Source: AC-9 sp051984395 (lineage in GTDB: Bacteria; Actinomycetota; Acidimicrobiia; Acidimicrobiales; AC-9). From it: a stretch of 17,955 nt of DNA. Made by a program: the position numbers and the translations under genes. How positions within the stretch are numbered: the stretch's first letter is position 1; each line of letters begins with the position of its first letter. This document shows, piece by piece, positions 5,010 to 12,602 of the stretch. Below the pieces are notes generated by a model that made no database searches, was not told the DNA's origin, and saw only the letters and a program-made list of their open reading frames with translations. The stretch lies in assembly GCA_051984395.1 (NCBI GenBank), contig JBPYEZ010000153.1, positions 1-17,955 of the forward strand, in the 5' to 3' direction.

Positions 5010-7436
5010 ATGCGTGTTCCGCTGTCCTGGCTCCGTGACTTCGCGCCCATCGAGGCAGATCCTGCCGACGTGGGCGAGACCCTCGACGACCTCGGTCTGG
5101 TCGTCGAGGACATCGAGCGCGTCGGAGAGGGCCTGGAGGGAGTGGTCGTGGCCCGGGTTCTCGCCATCGACCCGATCCCCAGAGCCGACCAGATCCGACA
5201 GGTCACGGTGGACGCAGGCGACGGGCGCTCGCTCGAGGTGGTGTGCGGCGCGTCCAACTTCTCGGTCGGCGACCTGGTGCCCCTCGCCACCGTGGGCACC
5301 GTGCTTCCGGGAGGCATGGCCGTCAGTCGCAGGAAGATGAAAGGCGTCGAGTCCAACGGGATGCTGTGCTCGGGCAGTGAGCTCGGGCTCAGCGAGGACG
5401 CCGCCGGCATCCTCGTGCTGGGATCGGTCCCCGGTGACGACGGGCTGGCGGCAGAGCCGGGCACACCGTTGATCGAGGCCCTCGGCATCGAGCCCGACGT
5501 GGTGTTCGACCTGGAGGTCGAGGGCAACCGCCCCGACGCGCTGTCCATCGCCGGGGTGGCACGGGATCTCGCTGCCCGGCTCCGGCTTCCGTTCTCGATC
5601 CCCGAACCTCATCTCGTCGAGGGCGACGTGCCGGTCGAGAGGCTGGCCCGGGCGGCGGTGGAGGCTCCCGACCTGTGCCCCCGCCTGCTGGTCCGGGTCC
5701 TCGTCGACGTCGGAGTGAGCTCCTCGCCGCGCTGGGTCGCCCGTCGGCTGCTGCTGGCGGGCATGCGGCCGATCAACTCGATCGTCGACGCCTCCAACTA
5801 CGTGATGCTCGAGTTGGGCCAGCCCACGCATCCCTACGACCTCGACCGGCTCGGAGGCGGCGGGCTGCTGGTTCGCCGGGCCCGGCCGGGCGAGACGGTC
5901 GTGACGCTCGACGGCGAGGAGCGGCGGATGGGGGTGGGCGTCGCCGACGGCGCGACGGACGACTGTCTCATCTGTGACGCCGACAGCTCGCCCGTGGGCA
6001 TCGCCGGGATCATGGGGGGTGCCGCGTCCGAGATCACCCCGAGCACCTCCCGGGTGCTCCTCGAGGTGGCGAACTTCAAGTCCATGGCCATCGCCCGGAC
6101 GTCTGCCCGCCTCGGGCTGCGTACGGAGGCGTCCGTGCGCTTCGAGCGGGGCGCCGACCCCGAGGCGCTCGAGCGCGCCGCCGCCCGTGTGTGCGAGCTG
6201 GTGGCGGGCGTCGGGGGCACGACCGCCGCTGGGTCGCTGGACGTGCGAGGGGACCTGGTGCCACCGCCGGTGCTGTCGTTGCGGACGGACCGGGTCAACG
6301 CCATCCTCGGCGCCGAACTCGACGACGAGACGGTTCGCGACAATCTCGTTCCGCTCGGGTTCGAGGTGTCGCCGGAGGGCGCCGGGGTCCACCGGGTACG
6401 CGTGCCGACGTTCCGCCCCGACACCACGCGGGAGATCGACCTCATCGAGGAGGTCGCCCGACTCCACGGGTACGCGCGGATCCCGCGGACCGTGCCGCCT
6501 CCCCCCGGCGTCGGGCGACTCACGCCGTACCAGCGTGACCGCCGCCGGGTGCGCGGTGTCCTGACCGGCGTCGGAGCCGACGAGGCGTGGACGGCGTCGT
6601 TGCTGGCGCCCGGGGACCACGAAGCGGCGGGGTTGGACGGCCGGTCGGTCGAGGTCGAGAACCCCTTGGCCGCCGAGGAATCGGTGCTGCGCCGGACACT
6701 GCTGCCCGGCATGCTGCGTGCGCTGGCGTTCAACGCCTCACACCGCTACCCCGACTTGCGCCTGTTCGAGGTCGGCCACGTGTTCGGGTGGCCCCGTGAG
6801 GGCGAGCCTCTGCCCGACGAGACCGAGCACCTGGGTGTCGCCCTGGCCTGGCCCACGGACGACGCCCGGTCAGCCGTCGAGGTGTGGCGAGCGCTCTGTG
6901 CGGCGCTGCGAGTCGACTCGGTGTCGATGCAGGCGGCCCCCCGACCGGGCCTCCACCCGACACGCAGTGCCCGCCTGATCGTGGCCGAGTCGGGTGCCGA
7001 GCTCGGTGGGGTCGGTGAGGTCGACCCCGACGTGCTGGGCGCCTTCGGGCTGGGCGCCCGAGGCGGACGGGTCGGTTGGATCGAGGTCGACCTCGGCCTG
7101 CTGCTGGCCTCGGCGCCCCGCCGGTCTGACCAGGCCCGACCGGTGAGCCGCTTTCCGTCGAGCGACGTCGATCTGGCCTTCGTCGTCGAGGAGTCGACGC
7201 CGGCGGGGGCCGTCGAGGAGACCCTCGCCAGGGCCGGTGGGGACCTGCTGGTGGAGCTGGCCCTGTTCGACGTCTACCGGGGCGAGGGGATGCCGCCCGG
7301 CCGGCGGAGCCTGGCCTTCCGGCTGCGCTTCTGCGCCCTCGACCACACCCTCACCGACGACGAGGTCGGCGAGGCGCGACGGCGCTGCATCGAGGCGGTC
7401 GAGACAGCCCATCCGGCCGAGCTTCGGGGCGGGTAG
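5010..7436 (+). CDS. pheT: Phenylalanyl-tRNA synthetase beta subunit
   Basis: The non-catalytic, tRNA-binding and editing subunit that partners PheS. The 808 residues match the family length. Domains in order: N-terminal MRVPLSWLRDF segment; EMAP-like tRNA-binding domain (~44-150, with CGASNFSVGDLVPLA and MLCSGSELGL); B3/B4 editing domain (~205-390, with RPINSIVDASNYVMLELGQP and HPYDLDRL); B5 domain (~420-480); the inactive synthetase-like core (~490-700, with FEVGHVF); and the C-terminal ferredoxin-fold anticodon-binding domain (~712-806, from SRFPSSDVDLAFVV to LTDDEVGEAR). The ATG at 5010 has GAAGG 6 bases upstream and lies 9 bases after pheS. It is the last plus-strand gene before the strand switch at 7437. 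No frameshift or missing domain is seen. Confidence 0.97.
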   Translation: MRVPLSWLRDFAPIEADPADVGETLDDLGLVVEDIERVGEGLEGVVVARVLAIDPIPRADQIRQVTVDAGDGRSLEVVCGASNFSVGDLVPLATVGTVLPGGMAVSRRKMKGVESNGMLCSGSELGLSEDAAGILVLGSVPGDDGLAAEPGTPLIEALGIEPDVVFDLEVEGNRPDALSIAGVARDLAARLRLPFSIPEPHLVEGDVPVERLARAAVEAPDLCPRLLVRVLVDVGVSSSPRWVARRLLLAGMRPINSIVDASNYVMLELGQPTHPYDLDRLGGGGLLVRRARPGETVVTLDGEERRMGVGVADGATDDCLICDADSSPVGIAGIMGGAASEITPSTSRVLLEVANFKSMAIARTSARLGLRTEASVRFERGADPEALERAAARVCELVAGVGGTTAAGSLDVRGDLVPPPVLSLRTDRVNAILGAELDDETVRDNLVPLGFEVSPEGAGVHRVRVPTFRPDTTREIDLIEEVARLHGYARIPRTVPPPPGVGRLTPYQRDRRRVRGVLTGVGADEAWTASLLAPGDHEAAGLDGRSVEVENPLAAEESVLRRTLLPGMLRALAFNASHRYPDLRLFEVGHVFGWPREGEPLPDETEHLGVALAWPTDDARSAVEVWRALCAALRVDSVSMQAAPRPGLHPTRSARLIVAESGAELGGVGEVDPDVLGAFGLGARGGRVGWIEVDLGLLLASAPRRSDQARPVSRFPSSDVDLAFVVEESTPAGAVEETLARAGGDLLVELALFDVYRGEGMPPGRRSLAFRLRFCALDHTLTDDEVGEARRRCIEAVETAHPAELRGG

Positions 7437-7454
7437 GCCGGTGGTGGACCGGTC
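7436..7454 (+). terminator. Weak hairpin after pheT
   Basis: GGCCGGT, loop GGTGG, ACCGGTC makes a 7-bp stem with one G-U pair, starting at the pheT stop codon. It sits in the 48-base gap between convergent genes, where a terminator is expected. No U-run follows, so this is a weak candidate only. Confidence 0.3.
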
Positions 7455-7484
7455 ATCGCCGGCGGCGCGTCGACTTCGAGGCCG

Positions 7485-7874
7485 TCAGGGTCCCTCCGGG
7501 TCCCCGAGCTCGCCGGTCTCCAACCGGTCGAGCACGTCGAGGGTGTGCTCGCCGAGCCGGGAGGTGACCCGGGTGAGCGTTCCCGGGGACAGCTGGTCCA
7601 GGAAGTAGAAGCCGACGATGTCGTCGGCATCCCGGTCGGCTCGCTCGGCCAGCGATTCGAGCACGTCCAGGCAGCGGTCGAGGAGTGCCTCGTCTCCTTC
7701 CTTGCCGAGCACCACGTCGTTCACGAGGTCGGCCAGCTCCCCGAAGACGACGTCGGCCCCGATGTCGTCCTCGTAGACGTCCACGAGGGCGTCGTACCGG
7801 TCCTCCAGCTCCGGCACGGCCTGACGCAGCTCGGCCACGGCTTGCTCCTCGACGCCCTCGATGGTTGGTGGCAT
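7485..7874 (-). CDS. Small acidic hypothetical protein
   Basis: I do not recognise this 129-residue protein. It is strongly acidic and appears all-helical, rich in Asp, Glu, Leu and Val (for example VDVYEDDIGADVVFGELAD and LLDRCLDVLESLAERADRD), with a single GFYFLDQL aromatic patch in the middle. There is no signal peptide, membrane segment or cysteine cluster. The general look resembles small cytosolic proteins found beside immunity-type genes, but I cannot assign a family. The ATG at 7874 has an excellent GGAGGAGG Shine-Dalgarno (minus strand, plus positions 7880-7887), which supports a real gene. It reads toward pheT and lies 79 bases after the other small minus-strand gene, so the two may be co-transcribed. 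Confidence 0.7.
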   Translation of the reverse strand: MPPTIEGVEEQAVAELRQAVPELEDRYDALVDVYEDDIGADVVFGELADLVNDVVLGKEGDEALLDRCLDVLESLAERADRDADDIVGFYFLDQLSPGTLTRVTSRLGEHTLDVLDRLETGELGDPEGP

Positions 7875-7953
7875 GGGGTCCTCCTCCGCTCGGCTGACGG
7901 TCGAGAGGAAACTACAGGAAATACATTGAAAGTGCCATCGGGCGATCGACGTG

Positions 7954-8142
7954 TCAGAGGCGGCGGAGGATGCGCATGATCTGATCGGTGCGGTAGCTGG
8001 CCAGCTTCACGCTCCAGCAGTCGAGCGCCGAGCGCCTGGCCTCGTTGCCGAAGAACGTCGTCATCGGCCCTTCCAGTTGGTACGAGTCGGCACCTTCGAC
8101 CCACTCGGTCGTCTCGTCGGTCAGCGTCACCTCGAACCCCAT
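7954..8142 (-). CDS. Small hypothetical protein
   Basis: I do not recognise this 62-residue protein. It starts MGFEVTLTDETTEWVEGADSYQLEGPMTTFF, which suggests a small beta-rich fold, and ends in a basic helix (RTDQIMRILRRL). There is one Cys and there are two Trp. An ATG at 8163 would add MGRKDRQ, but its AGGAG is only 1 base away; the ATG at 8142 has GGAAGG 8 bases upstream and is preferred. The gene is first of a possible two-gene minus-strand unit, divergent from argC. The end of the coding part (W..VKLASYRTDQIMRIL) has normal codon use and no stops. It might bind a metal or nucleotide, but nothing in the sequence shows it. Confidence 0.6.
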   Translation of the reverse strand: MGFEVTLTDETTEWVEGADSYQLEGPMTTFFGNEARRSALDCWSVKLASYRTDQIMRILRRL

Positions 8143-8196
8143 CTGCCGATCCTTCCTGCCCATGCTCCTGCTGAACGTGACGGTACGTGGTTCGGC

Positions 8197-8246
8197 CTGT
8201 GGAGCGATAGACCATCAACCCTGTGGATATCGCGTCCTGTCCACAG
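8197..8246. promoter_or_regulatory. Cluster of three DnaA-box-like motifs
   Basis: Within 50 bases are CTGTGGA (8197-8203), CTGTGGATAT (8221-8230) and CTGTCCACAG (8237-8246), two direct and one inverted. TGTGGATAT is one base from the reverse complement of TTATCCACA; CTGTCCACA is one base from the actinobacterial box TTGTCCACA. The second and third also form a 7-bp inverted repeat with a 12-base loop. They lie upstream of the argC promoter. DnaA binding is a hypothesis from motif similarity. Confidence 0.4.
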
Positions 8247-8275
8247 CCCCTTGCGGCTCACCGCCGCTCGCATGA

Positions 8276-8286
8276 ACATGCGATGT
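8276..8286. repeat. Inverted repeat ACAT-GCG-ATGT upstream of argC
   Basis: A perfect 4-bp inverted repeat around GCG, a few bases upstream of the argC -10. It could be part of an operator but is short enough to be chance. Confidence 0.25.
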
Positions 8287-8288
8287 CT

Positions 8289-8304
8289 TGTATAGTAATC
8301 GACA
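8289..8304. promoter_or_regulatory. Possible ArgR operator overlapping the argC promoter
   Basis: TGTATA-GTAA-TCGACA is an imperfect palindrome (4 of 6 positions symmetric) that covers the -10 and the argC start. ArgR boxes in other bacteria are ~18-bp AT-rich palindromes at arg promoters, and argR is in this operon. The match is weak; position is the main argument. Confidence 0.3.
8291..8296 (+). promoter_or_regulatory. argC -10 element, probable leaderless promoter
   Basis: TATAGT (close to TATAAT) is followed by 7 bases and then the argC ATG at 8304, so transcription should begin on or next to the A of the ATG. No Shine-Dalgarno exists in the 40 bases upstream. The local sequence is unusually AT-rich for this window. 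The -35 position is weak (TCGCAT at 8268-8273 with 17-base spacing). Confidence 0.5.
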
Positions 8305-9317
8305 TGCGGATCGGGATCGCCGGCGCGTCGGGCTACACCGGCGCCGAGCTGTTGCGGCTGTGCGCCGACCATCCCCTGCTCGAGGTGGCCTGGGCCGGCG
8401 GCGCCACCCAGGCCGGGAGCCAGGTCGGCGAGCTGTACCCGAGCCTGGCCGGCGCCTATCCCGGGCTTCGTCTCGACGAGCTCGACCCCGCCGCCCTCGA
8501 TGGTCTCGACCTGGTGTTCCTGGCCCTGCCCCACGGCGAGGCGCAGCAGCTGGTGGCCGAGATCCGCAAGGGCGTCGGCGTCGTCGTGGACCTCTCGGCC
8601 GACTTCCGCCTGCGGGACCCGGCTGCCTACCCGTCCTGGTACGGCGCCGAGCACACCGCCCCCGAGCTCCTGCCTGCCTTCGCCTACGGCCTGCCCGAGC
8701 TGTTCCGGGCCGATCTGGTCGGCGCCGAGCTCGTCGCCGCCGCCGGGTGCTACGTCACCGCCGCGGCGCTGGCGCTGGCACCCCTGGTGCGGGCGGGCGC
8801 GGTCGGGCGCACGGGGGTGATCGTCGACGCCGCCAGCGGTGTCTCGGGAGCGGGTCGACGCCTGGCCGCCACGACCCAGTTCGGCGCGGCCAACGAGGAC
8901 TTCTCCGCCTACGGGCTGCTGGACCACCGCCACACCCCCGAGATCGAGCAGGCGACGGGAGCCCAGGTCCTCTTCACCCCCCACCTCGCCCCGATGACAC
9001 GCGGCATCCTGGCCACCTGCTACGCCCGTCCGACGGGACCCACCGACACCGACGAGGTGCTGGCGCTGCTCGGCTCCGCCTACGAGGACGAGCCCTTCGT
9101 CTCGGTGGGACGGACACCCCCGTCGACGAAGTCGACACTCGGCTCCAACGCCGCTCACCTGACCGCTCGTCATGACCCACGCACCGGGTGGGTGCTGGCG
9201 CTGTGCGCGCTCGACAACCTCGTCAAGGGAGCGTCGGGCCAGGCGGTCCAGTGCGCCAACCTGGCGCTGGGGCTGCCCGAGACGACAGGGCTGTCGACGG
9301 TCGGCGTGTACCCGTGA
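8304..9317 (+). CDS. argC: N-acetyl-gamma-glutamyl-phosphate reductase
   Basis: Reduces N-acetylglutamyl phosphate to the semialdehyde with NADPH, the third step toward ornithine. The 337 residues match the family. The nucleotide-binding loop GIAGASGYTGAELLRL is at the N-terminus, SADFRLRDP follows near residue 96, and the catalytic Cys149 lies in AAGCYVTAAALAL. FTPHLAPMTRGILATCYA and the closing NLVKGASGQAVQCANL are also diagnostic. The ATG at 8304 sits 7 bases after a TATAGT and starts MRIGIAGASGYTG, as in relatives; an in-frame ATG at 8283 would add MSCIVID but has no Shine-Dalgarno either. It is the first gene of an eight-gene arginine operon, and its TGA overlaps the argJ GTG (GTGA). Confidence 0.97.
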   Translation: MRIGIAGASGYTGAELLRLCADHPLLEVAWAGGATQAGSQVGELYPSLAGAYPGLRLDELDPAALDGLDLVFLALPHGEAQQLVAEIRKGVGVVVDLSADFRLRDPAAYPSWYGAEHTAPELLPAFAYGLPELFRADLVGAELVAAAGCYVTAAALALAPLVRAGAVGRTGVIVDAASGVSGAGRRLAATTQFGAANEDFSAYGLLDHRHTPEIEQATGAQVLFTPHLAPMTRGILATCYARPTGPTDTDEVLALLGSAYEDEPFVSVGRTPPSTKSTLGSNAAHLTARHDPRTGWVLALCALDNLVKGASGQAVQCANLALGLPETTGLSTVGVYP

Positions 9318-10483
9318 GCGTCACCGCGCCCGACGGCTTCGTGGCCGGCGGCGCCGCCTGCGGCATCAAGGCGTCGGGTCAGCTCGACCTGGCGGTGGTC
9401 GCCACCGCCGACGGTCGGGCTGTCCCGGCGGCGGGGGTCTTCACGGCCAACCTGGCCCCGGCCGCGCCGGTGCAGGTGAGCCGAGCCCACCTGGCGGGCA
9501 GCGGCGGTCGGGCTGCGGCCGTCGTCGTCAACGCCGGGAACGCCAACGCCGCCACGGGGATCGCCGGCCGGGCCAACGCCGAGCGCACGGCGGCGCTGGC
9601 GGCCCACGGTGTCGGGGTGGCGTCCGAGGAGGTGCTGGTCTGCTCGACGGGGATCATCGGCGTCCAGCTGCCCATGGAGCGCCTCGATGCGGCCCTGCCG
9701 CCGCTCCTGACCAACCTGGCGGCCGACGAGGCAGCGGCCACCGCGGCGGCGACGGCGATCATGACCACTGACACCGCGGTGAAGCAGACCCGGATCGAGG
9801 CGGACGGGTTCGTCGTCGGCGGGATGGGAAAGGGCGCGGCCATGATGGCGCCGGACATGGCGACGATGCTTGCCGTGCTCACGACCGACGCCCTCGTCGA
9901 TTCCACCGCACTGGCGCCCATGCTGGGTGATGCCGTCTCGCGCTCGTTCAACGCCGTTTCCATCGACGGGTGCACGTCGACCAACGACACCGTGCTGGTG
10001 CTGGCGAGCGGCAGCGCCGGCCCCGTCGACGAGACGTCGGTCTCGGCGGCGATGCACCAGGCGTGCGCCGACCTGGCCAGCCAGATGGTGGCCGACGCCG
10101 AGGGGGCGACGCGCGTGGTGCAGATCGCGGTGAGCGGAGCGGTCGACGACGCCGAGGCGAGGCAGGCGGCGCGGCGCGTGGCTGACAGCGCGCTCGTGAA
10201 ATGCTCGATGTACGGCGGCGATCCCTACTGGGGCCGGGTGGTGAGCGAGCTCGGCAGTGCCGGGGTGTCCTTCGACCCCGAGCGCGTCAGTGTCTCCTAC
10301 GGTGGGGTGACCACCTGTCGTAAGGGCGTGGCCGCTGTCCACGACGAGGCCGCGGTGCGATCCCACCTTGCCGGCACCCGCGTCGAGCTCCATGCCGACC
10401 TCGGGTTGGGAAGCGGCGCCGCCTCGGTCCTGACCGCCGATCTCGGGCCCGGCTACATCGACGAGAACATGAGGACCTCGTGA
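9314..10483 (+). CDS. argJ: Glutamate N-acetyltransferase / ornithine acetyltransferase
   Basis: Moves the acetyl group from N-acetylornithine to glutamate, closing the acetyl cycle; some family members also use acetyl-CoA for the first step. The 389-residue precursor should cleave itself between Ala183 and Thr184 in the motif KGAAMMAPDMATML (173-186), making alpha and beta chains with Thr184 as nucleophile. Other marks are GIKASGQLDLAVV near the N-terminus, VNAGNANAATG, CSTGIIGVQLPM, and DPYWGRVVSELG near the C-terminus, ending with ADLGPGYIDENMRTS. GTG at 9314 is used because it overlaps the argC stop (GTGA) and gives the family N-terminus; upstream frame lies inside argC. With argJ present, an ArgE deacetylase is not needed. 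Whether it is mono- or bifunctional cannot be read. Confidence 0.96.
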   Translation: MSVTAPDGFVAGGAACGIKASGQLDLAVVATADGRAVPAAGVFTANLAPAAPVQVSRAHLAGSGGRAAAVVVNAGNANAATGIAGRANAERTAALAAHGVGVASEEVLVCSTGIIGVQLPMERLDAALPPLLTNLAADEAAATAAATAIMTTDTAVKQTRIEADGFVVGGMGKGAAMMAPDMATMLAVLTTDALVDSTALAPMLGDAVSRSFNAVSIDGCTSTNDTVLVLASGSAGPVDETSVSAAMHQACADLASQMVADAEGATRVVQIAVSGAVDDAEARQAARRVADSALVKCSMYGGDPYWGRVVSELGSAGVSFDPERVSVSYGGVTTCRKGVAAVHDEAAVRSHLAGTRVELHADLGLGSGAASVLTADLGPGYIDENMRTS

Positions 10484-11391
10484 GCCCGGTCGCCTCCAGC
10501 CAGCTCGACCCCGCAACCCGGGCCGAGGTCCTGTCCGAGGCCCTGCCCTACATCCGCCGGTTCTGGGGCAAGGTGGTGGTCGTCAAGCACGGTGGTAGCG
10601 CCATCTCGCCCTCGGCCGCGCCGGCGGGACGGGCCGCGGGTCACGGCGTGGACCCCGCGCTGGCTCTTTTCGCCCAGGACATCGTCCTCATGGGCTCGGT
10701 GGGCATGCGTCCGGTCGTGGTGCACGGCGGTGGGCCGCAGATCGGGGAGCTGATGGCCCGACTGGGCAAGGAGGCCGAGTTCAGGAACGGCCTCCGGGTC
10801 ACCGACGCCGACACCCTCGACATCGCCCGCATGGTGCTCGTCGGCAAGGTCAACCGCGACATCGTGGGCGCCATCAACGTGCACGGGCCGCTGGCCGTCG
10901 GGCTGTCGGGTGAGGACGCCGGTCTCATCACGGCCAGTGCCCACCCGGACGAGCTCGGCTTCGTGGGCGAGGTGCACGCGGTCAACCCGGGGATCCTCCA
11001 GCGTCTCCTGGCCCAGGACCTGATCCCCGTCGTGGCGACCATCGGGACGGACGCAAGCGGTCAGGCCTACAACATCAACGCCGACACCGTGGCGGGCGCG
11101 GTGGCCGAGGTGCTGGGGGCGGAGAAGTTGGTGTACCTCACCGACGTCGAGGGGTTGAGAAGGGACCGGAACGACCCGGCGTCGCTCATCCGCCGCACCA
11201 ACGGCGACGAGCTCGAAGCCATGATGGCCGAGGGCATCCTCTCGGACGGGATGATCCCGAAGGCCCAGGCGTGCGTGCGGGCCATGCGGTCCGGCGTCGG
11301 CCAGGCCCACATCCTCGACGGGCGGCTCCCCCACGCGCTCCTGCTCGAGATCTACACCCGCGAAGGGGTGGGAACGCTGGTGAGCCCGTGA
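10480..11391 (+). CDS. argB: N-acetylglutamate kinase
   Basis: Phosphorylates N-acetylglutamate with ATP, usually the controlled step of the pathway. The 303 residues have the amino-acid kinase fold: Lys36 and the glycine loop in VVVKHGGSAIS, VVVHGGGPQIG, GLSGEDAGLI, YNINADTVAGAVA, and the C-terminal SDGMIPKAQAC plus HILDGR. An N-terminal helix (ALPYIRRFWGK) is present; in the family this helix marks the arginine-inhibited hexameric type, so feedback inhibition is likely. After KHGGSAIS there are about 13 extra residues rich in Ala, Gly and Pro (PSAAPAGRAAGHG) before ALALFAQDI, compared with the usual spacing. GTG at 10480 overlaps the argJ TGA. Confidence 0.96.
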   Translation: MSPVASSQLDPATRAEVLSEALPYIRRFWGKVVVVKHGGSAISPSAAPAGRAAGHGVDPALALFAQDIVLMGSVGMRPVVVHGGGPQIGELMARLGKEAEFRNGLRVTDADTLDIARMVLVGKVNRDIVGAINVHGPLAVGLSGEDAGLITASAHPDELGFVGEVHAVNPGILQRLLAQDLIPVVATIGTDASGQAYNINADTVAGAVAEVLGAEKLVYLTDVEGLRRDRNDPASLIRRTNGDELEAMMAEGILSDGMIPKAQACVRAMRSGVGQAHILDGRLPHALLLEIYTREGVGTLVSP

Positions 11392-12602
11392 GCAGCGTCC
11401 TCATGCCGACCTATCCGCCCACGCCGGTCACCTTCGTGCGGGGTGAGGGGACGTACCTGTACGACGTGGACGGGCGCCGGTACCTCGACTTCCTGTCGGG
11501 CCTTGCCGTCACGTCGCTGGGGCACGCTCACCCGGTCGTGGCCGACGCCGTCGCCGAGCAGGCCAGGACCCTCGTCCACGTATCGAACCTGTTCGGCAAC
11601 GTCGTGGGCCCCGAGGTGGCGGCCACCCTGGACCGACTGATCGGGGGTGGCACGCCCGCCGGCGGGCGCGTCTTCTTCGCCAACTCCGGAGCCGAGGCCA
11701 ACGAGTGCGCGATCAAGCTGGCGCGCCGTTGGGCGGGACCGGGCAGGTTCGTCGTGGTGAGCGCCTACGGCTCGTTCCACGGCCGCACCCTGGCGACCTT
11801 GCACGCCACGGGGCAGCCGAGCAAGCACGAGCCGTTCCAGCCGCTGCCGGAAGGCTTCCGCCACGTCGGGTGGGACGACCTCGCCGATCTGGAGCGGGCC
11901 GTCGACGAATCGGTCGTCGCCGGAGTGCTGCTCGAGCCCATCCAGGGAGAAGGGGGTGTGAACCCGCCGTCGCCCGGCTTCCTCACCGCCGTGCGCCGGC
12001 TGTGCGACGAGCGGGGCGCGTTGCTGATGCTCGACGAGATCCAGACGGGGTTGGCTCGAACCGGGCGGTGGTTCGCCTTCCAGCACGAGGGGATCGTGCC
12101 CGACGTCGTCACGGTGGCCAAGGCCCTCGGCAATGGTGTGCCCATCGGCGCCTGCTGGGCTCGCCACGAGGTGGCCGGCGCCTTCGCGCCCGGCGACCAC
12201 GGGAGCACCTTCGGAGGCCAGCCGCTGGCGGCGGCGGCGGCCAAGGCGACCCTGTCCGTCATGGAGGAGGCCGACGCTCCCCGGCTGGCGACGGCGGCCG
12301 GCGCCCAGCTGCGTCGGGGACTGGCCGATCTGCCCGGCGTGACCGCAGTGCGGGGCCAGGGCCTGTTGCTGGCCGCCGAGCTGGAGGGTGACGTGGCCAA
12401 GGAGGTCACCGCCCGAGCGCTGGCCGCCGGCCTGGTGGTGAACGCCGTGACGCCGCGGGCTGTCCGCCTGGCGCCCCCCCTGCTCGTGTCGTCCGAGGAG
12501 ATCGAGGAGGCACTGGCCATTCTGAGGCGGGTGCTCGACGAGCTTCTCGCTGCCGGTGCGTTAGGCCGGTCCGACGACGCCGCCCGGACGGGGACGTCGT
12601 GA
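11388..12602 (+). CDS. argD: Acetylornithine aminotransferase
   Basis: A PLP enzyme that makes N-acetylornithine from the semialdehyde with glutamate as donor; some relatives also work in lysine synthesis. The 404 residues show YLYDVDGRRYLDFLSGLAV, FFANSGAEANECAIKLAR, the PLP-binding Asp in LMLDEIQTGLARTG, and the Schiff-base Lys245 in TVAKALGNGVPIGA. GSTFGGQPLAAAAA and a C-terminal VRLAPPLLVS follow, as in class III aminotransferases. The frame is open upstream inside argB, so GTG at 11388, overlapping the argB stop (GTGA), is chosen; an ATG at 11403 is a weaker alternative. It ends on a GTGA overlap with argF. Confidence 0.96.
   Translation: MSSVLMPTYPPTPVTFVRGEGTYLYDVDGRRYLDFLSGLAVTSLGHAHPVVADAVAEQARTLVHVSNLFGNVVGPEVAATLDRLIGGGTPAGGRVFFANSGAEANECAIKLARRWAGPGRFVVVSAYGSFHGRTLATLHATGQPSKHEPFQPLPEGFRHVGWDDLADLERAVDESVVAGVLLEPIQGEGGVNPPSPGFLTAVRRLCDERGALLMLDEIQTGLARTGRWFAFQHEGIVPDVVTVAKALGNGVPIGACWARHEVAGAFAPGDHGSTFGGQPLAAAAAKATLSVMEEADAPRLATAAGAQLRRGLADLPGVTAVRGQGLLLAAELEGDVAKEVTARALAAGLVVNAVTPRAVRLAPPLLVSSEEIEEALAILRRVLDELLAAGALGRSDDAARTGTS

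Noticed and set aside
4707..6620. Long minus-strand open frame (637 codons) opposite pheT
   Set aside because: Composition is that of an antisense shadow in GC-rich DNA (repeats of His, Asp, Gly, Arg), with no recognisable domain, and pheT on the other strand is complete and well conserved.
8197..8246. Replication origin at the DnaA-box-like cluster
   Set aside because: No dnaA/dnaN/gyrB neighbours and no AT-rich unwinding region; only three imperfect boxes. Kept as a possible regulatory cluster only.
8127..9173. Minus-strand open frame (348 codons) opposite argC and part of a small gene
   Set aside because: Shadow of argC; it would also conflict with the small minus-strand gene, which has its own Shine-Dalgarno.
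9170..10516. Minus-strand open frame (448 codons) opposite argJ
   Set aside because: Shadow of argJ with Arg/Gly/His-rich composition and no domain.
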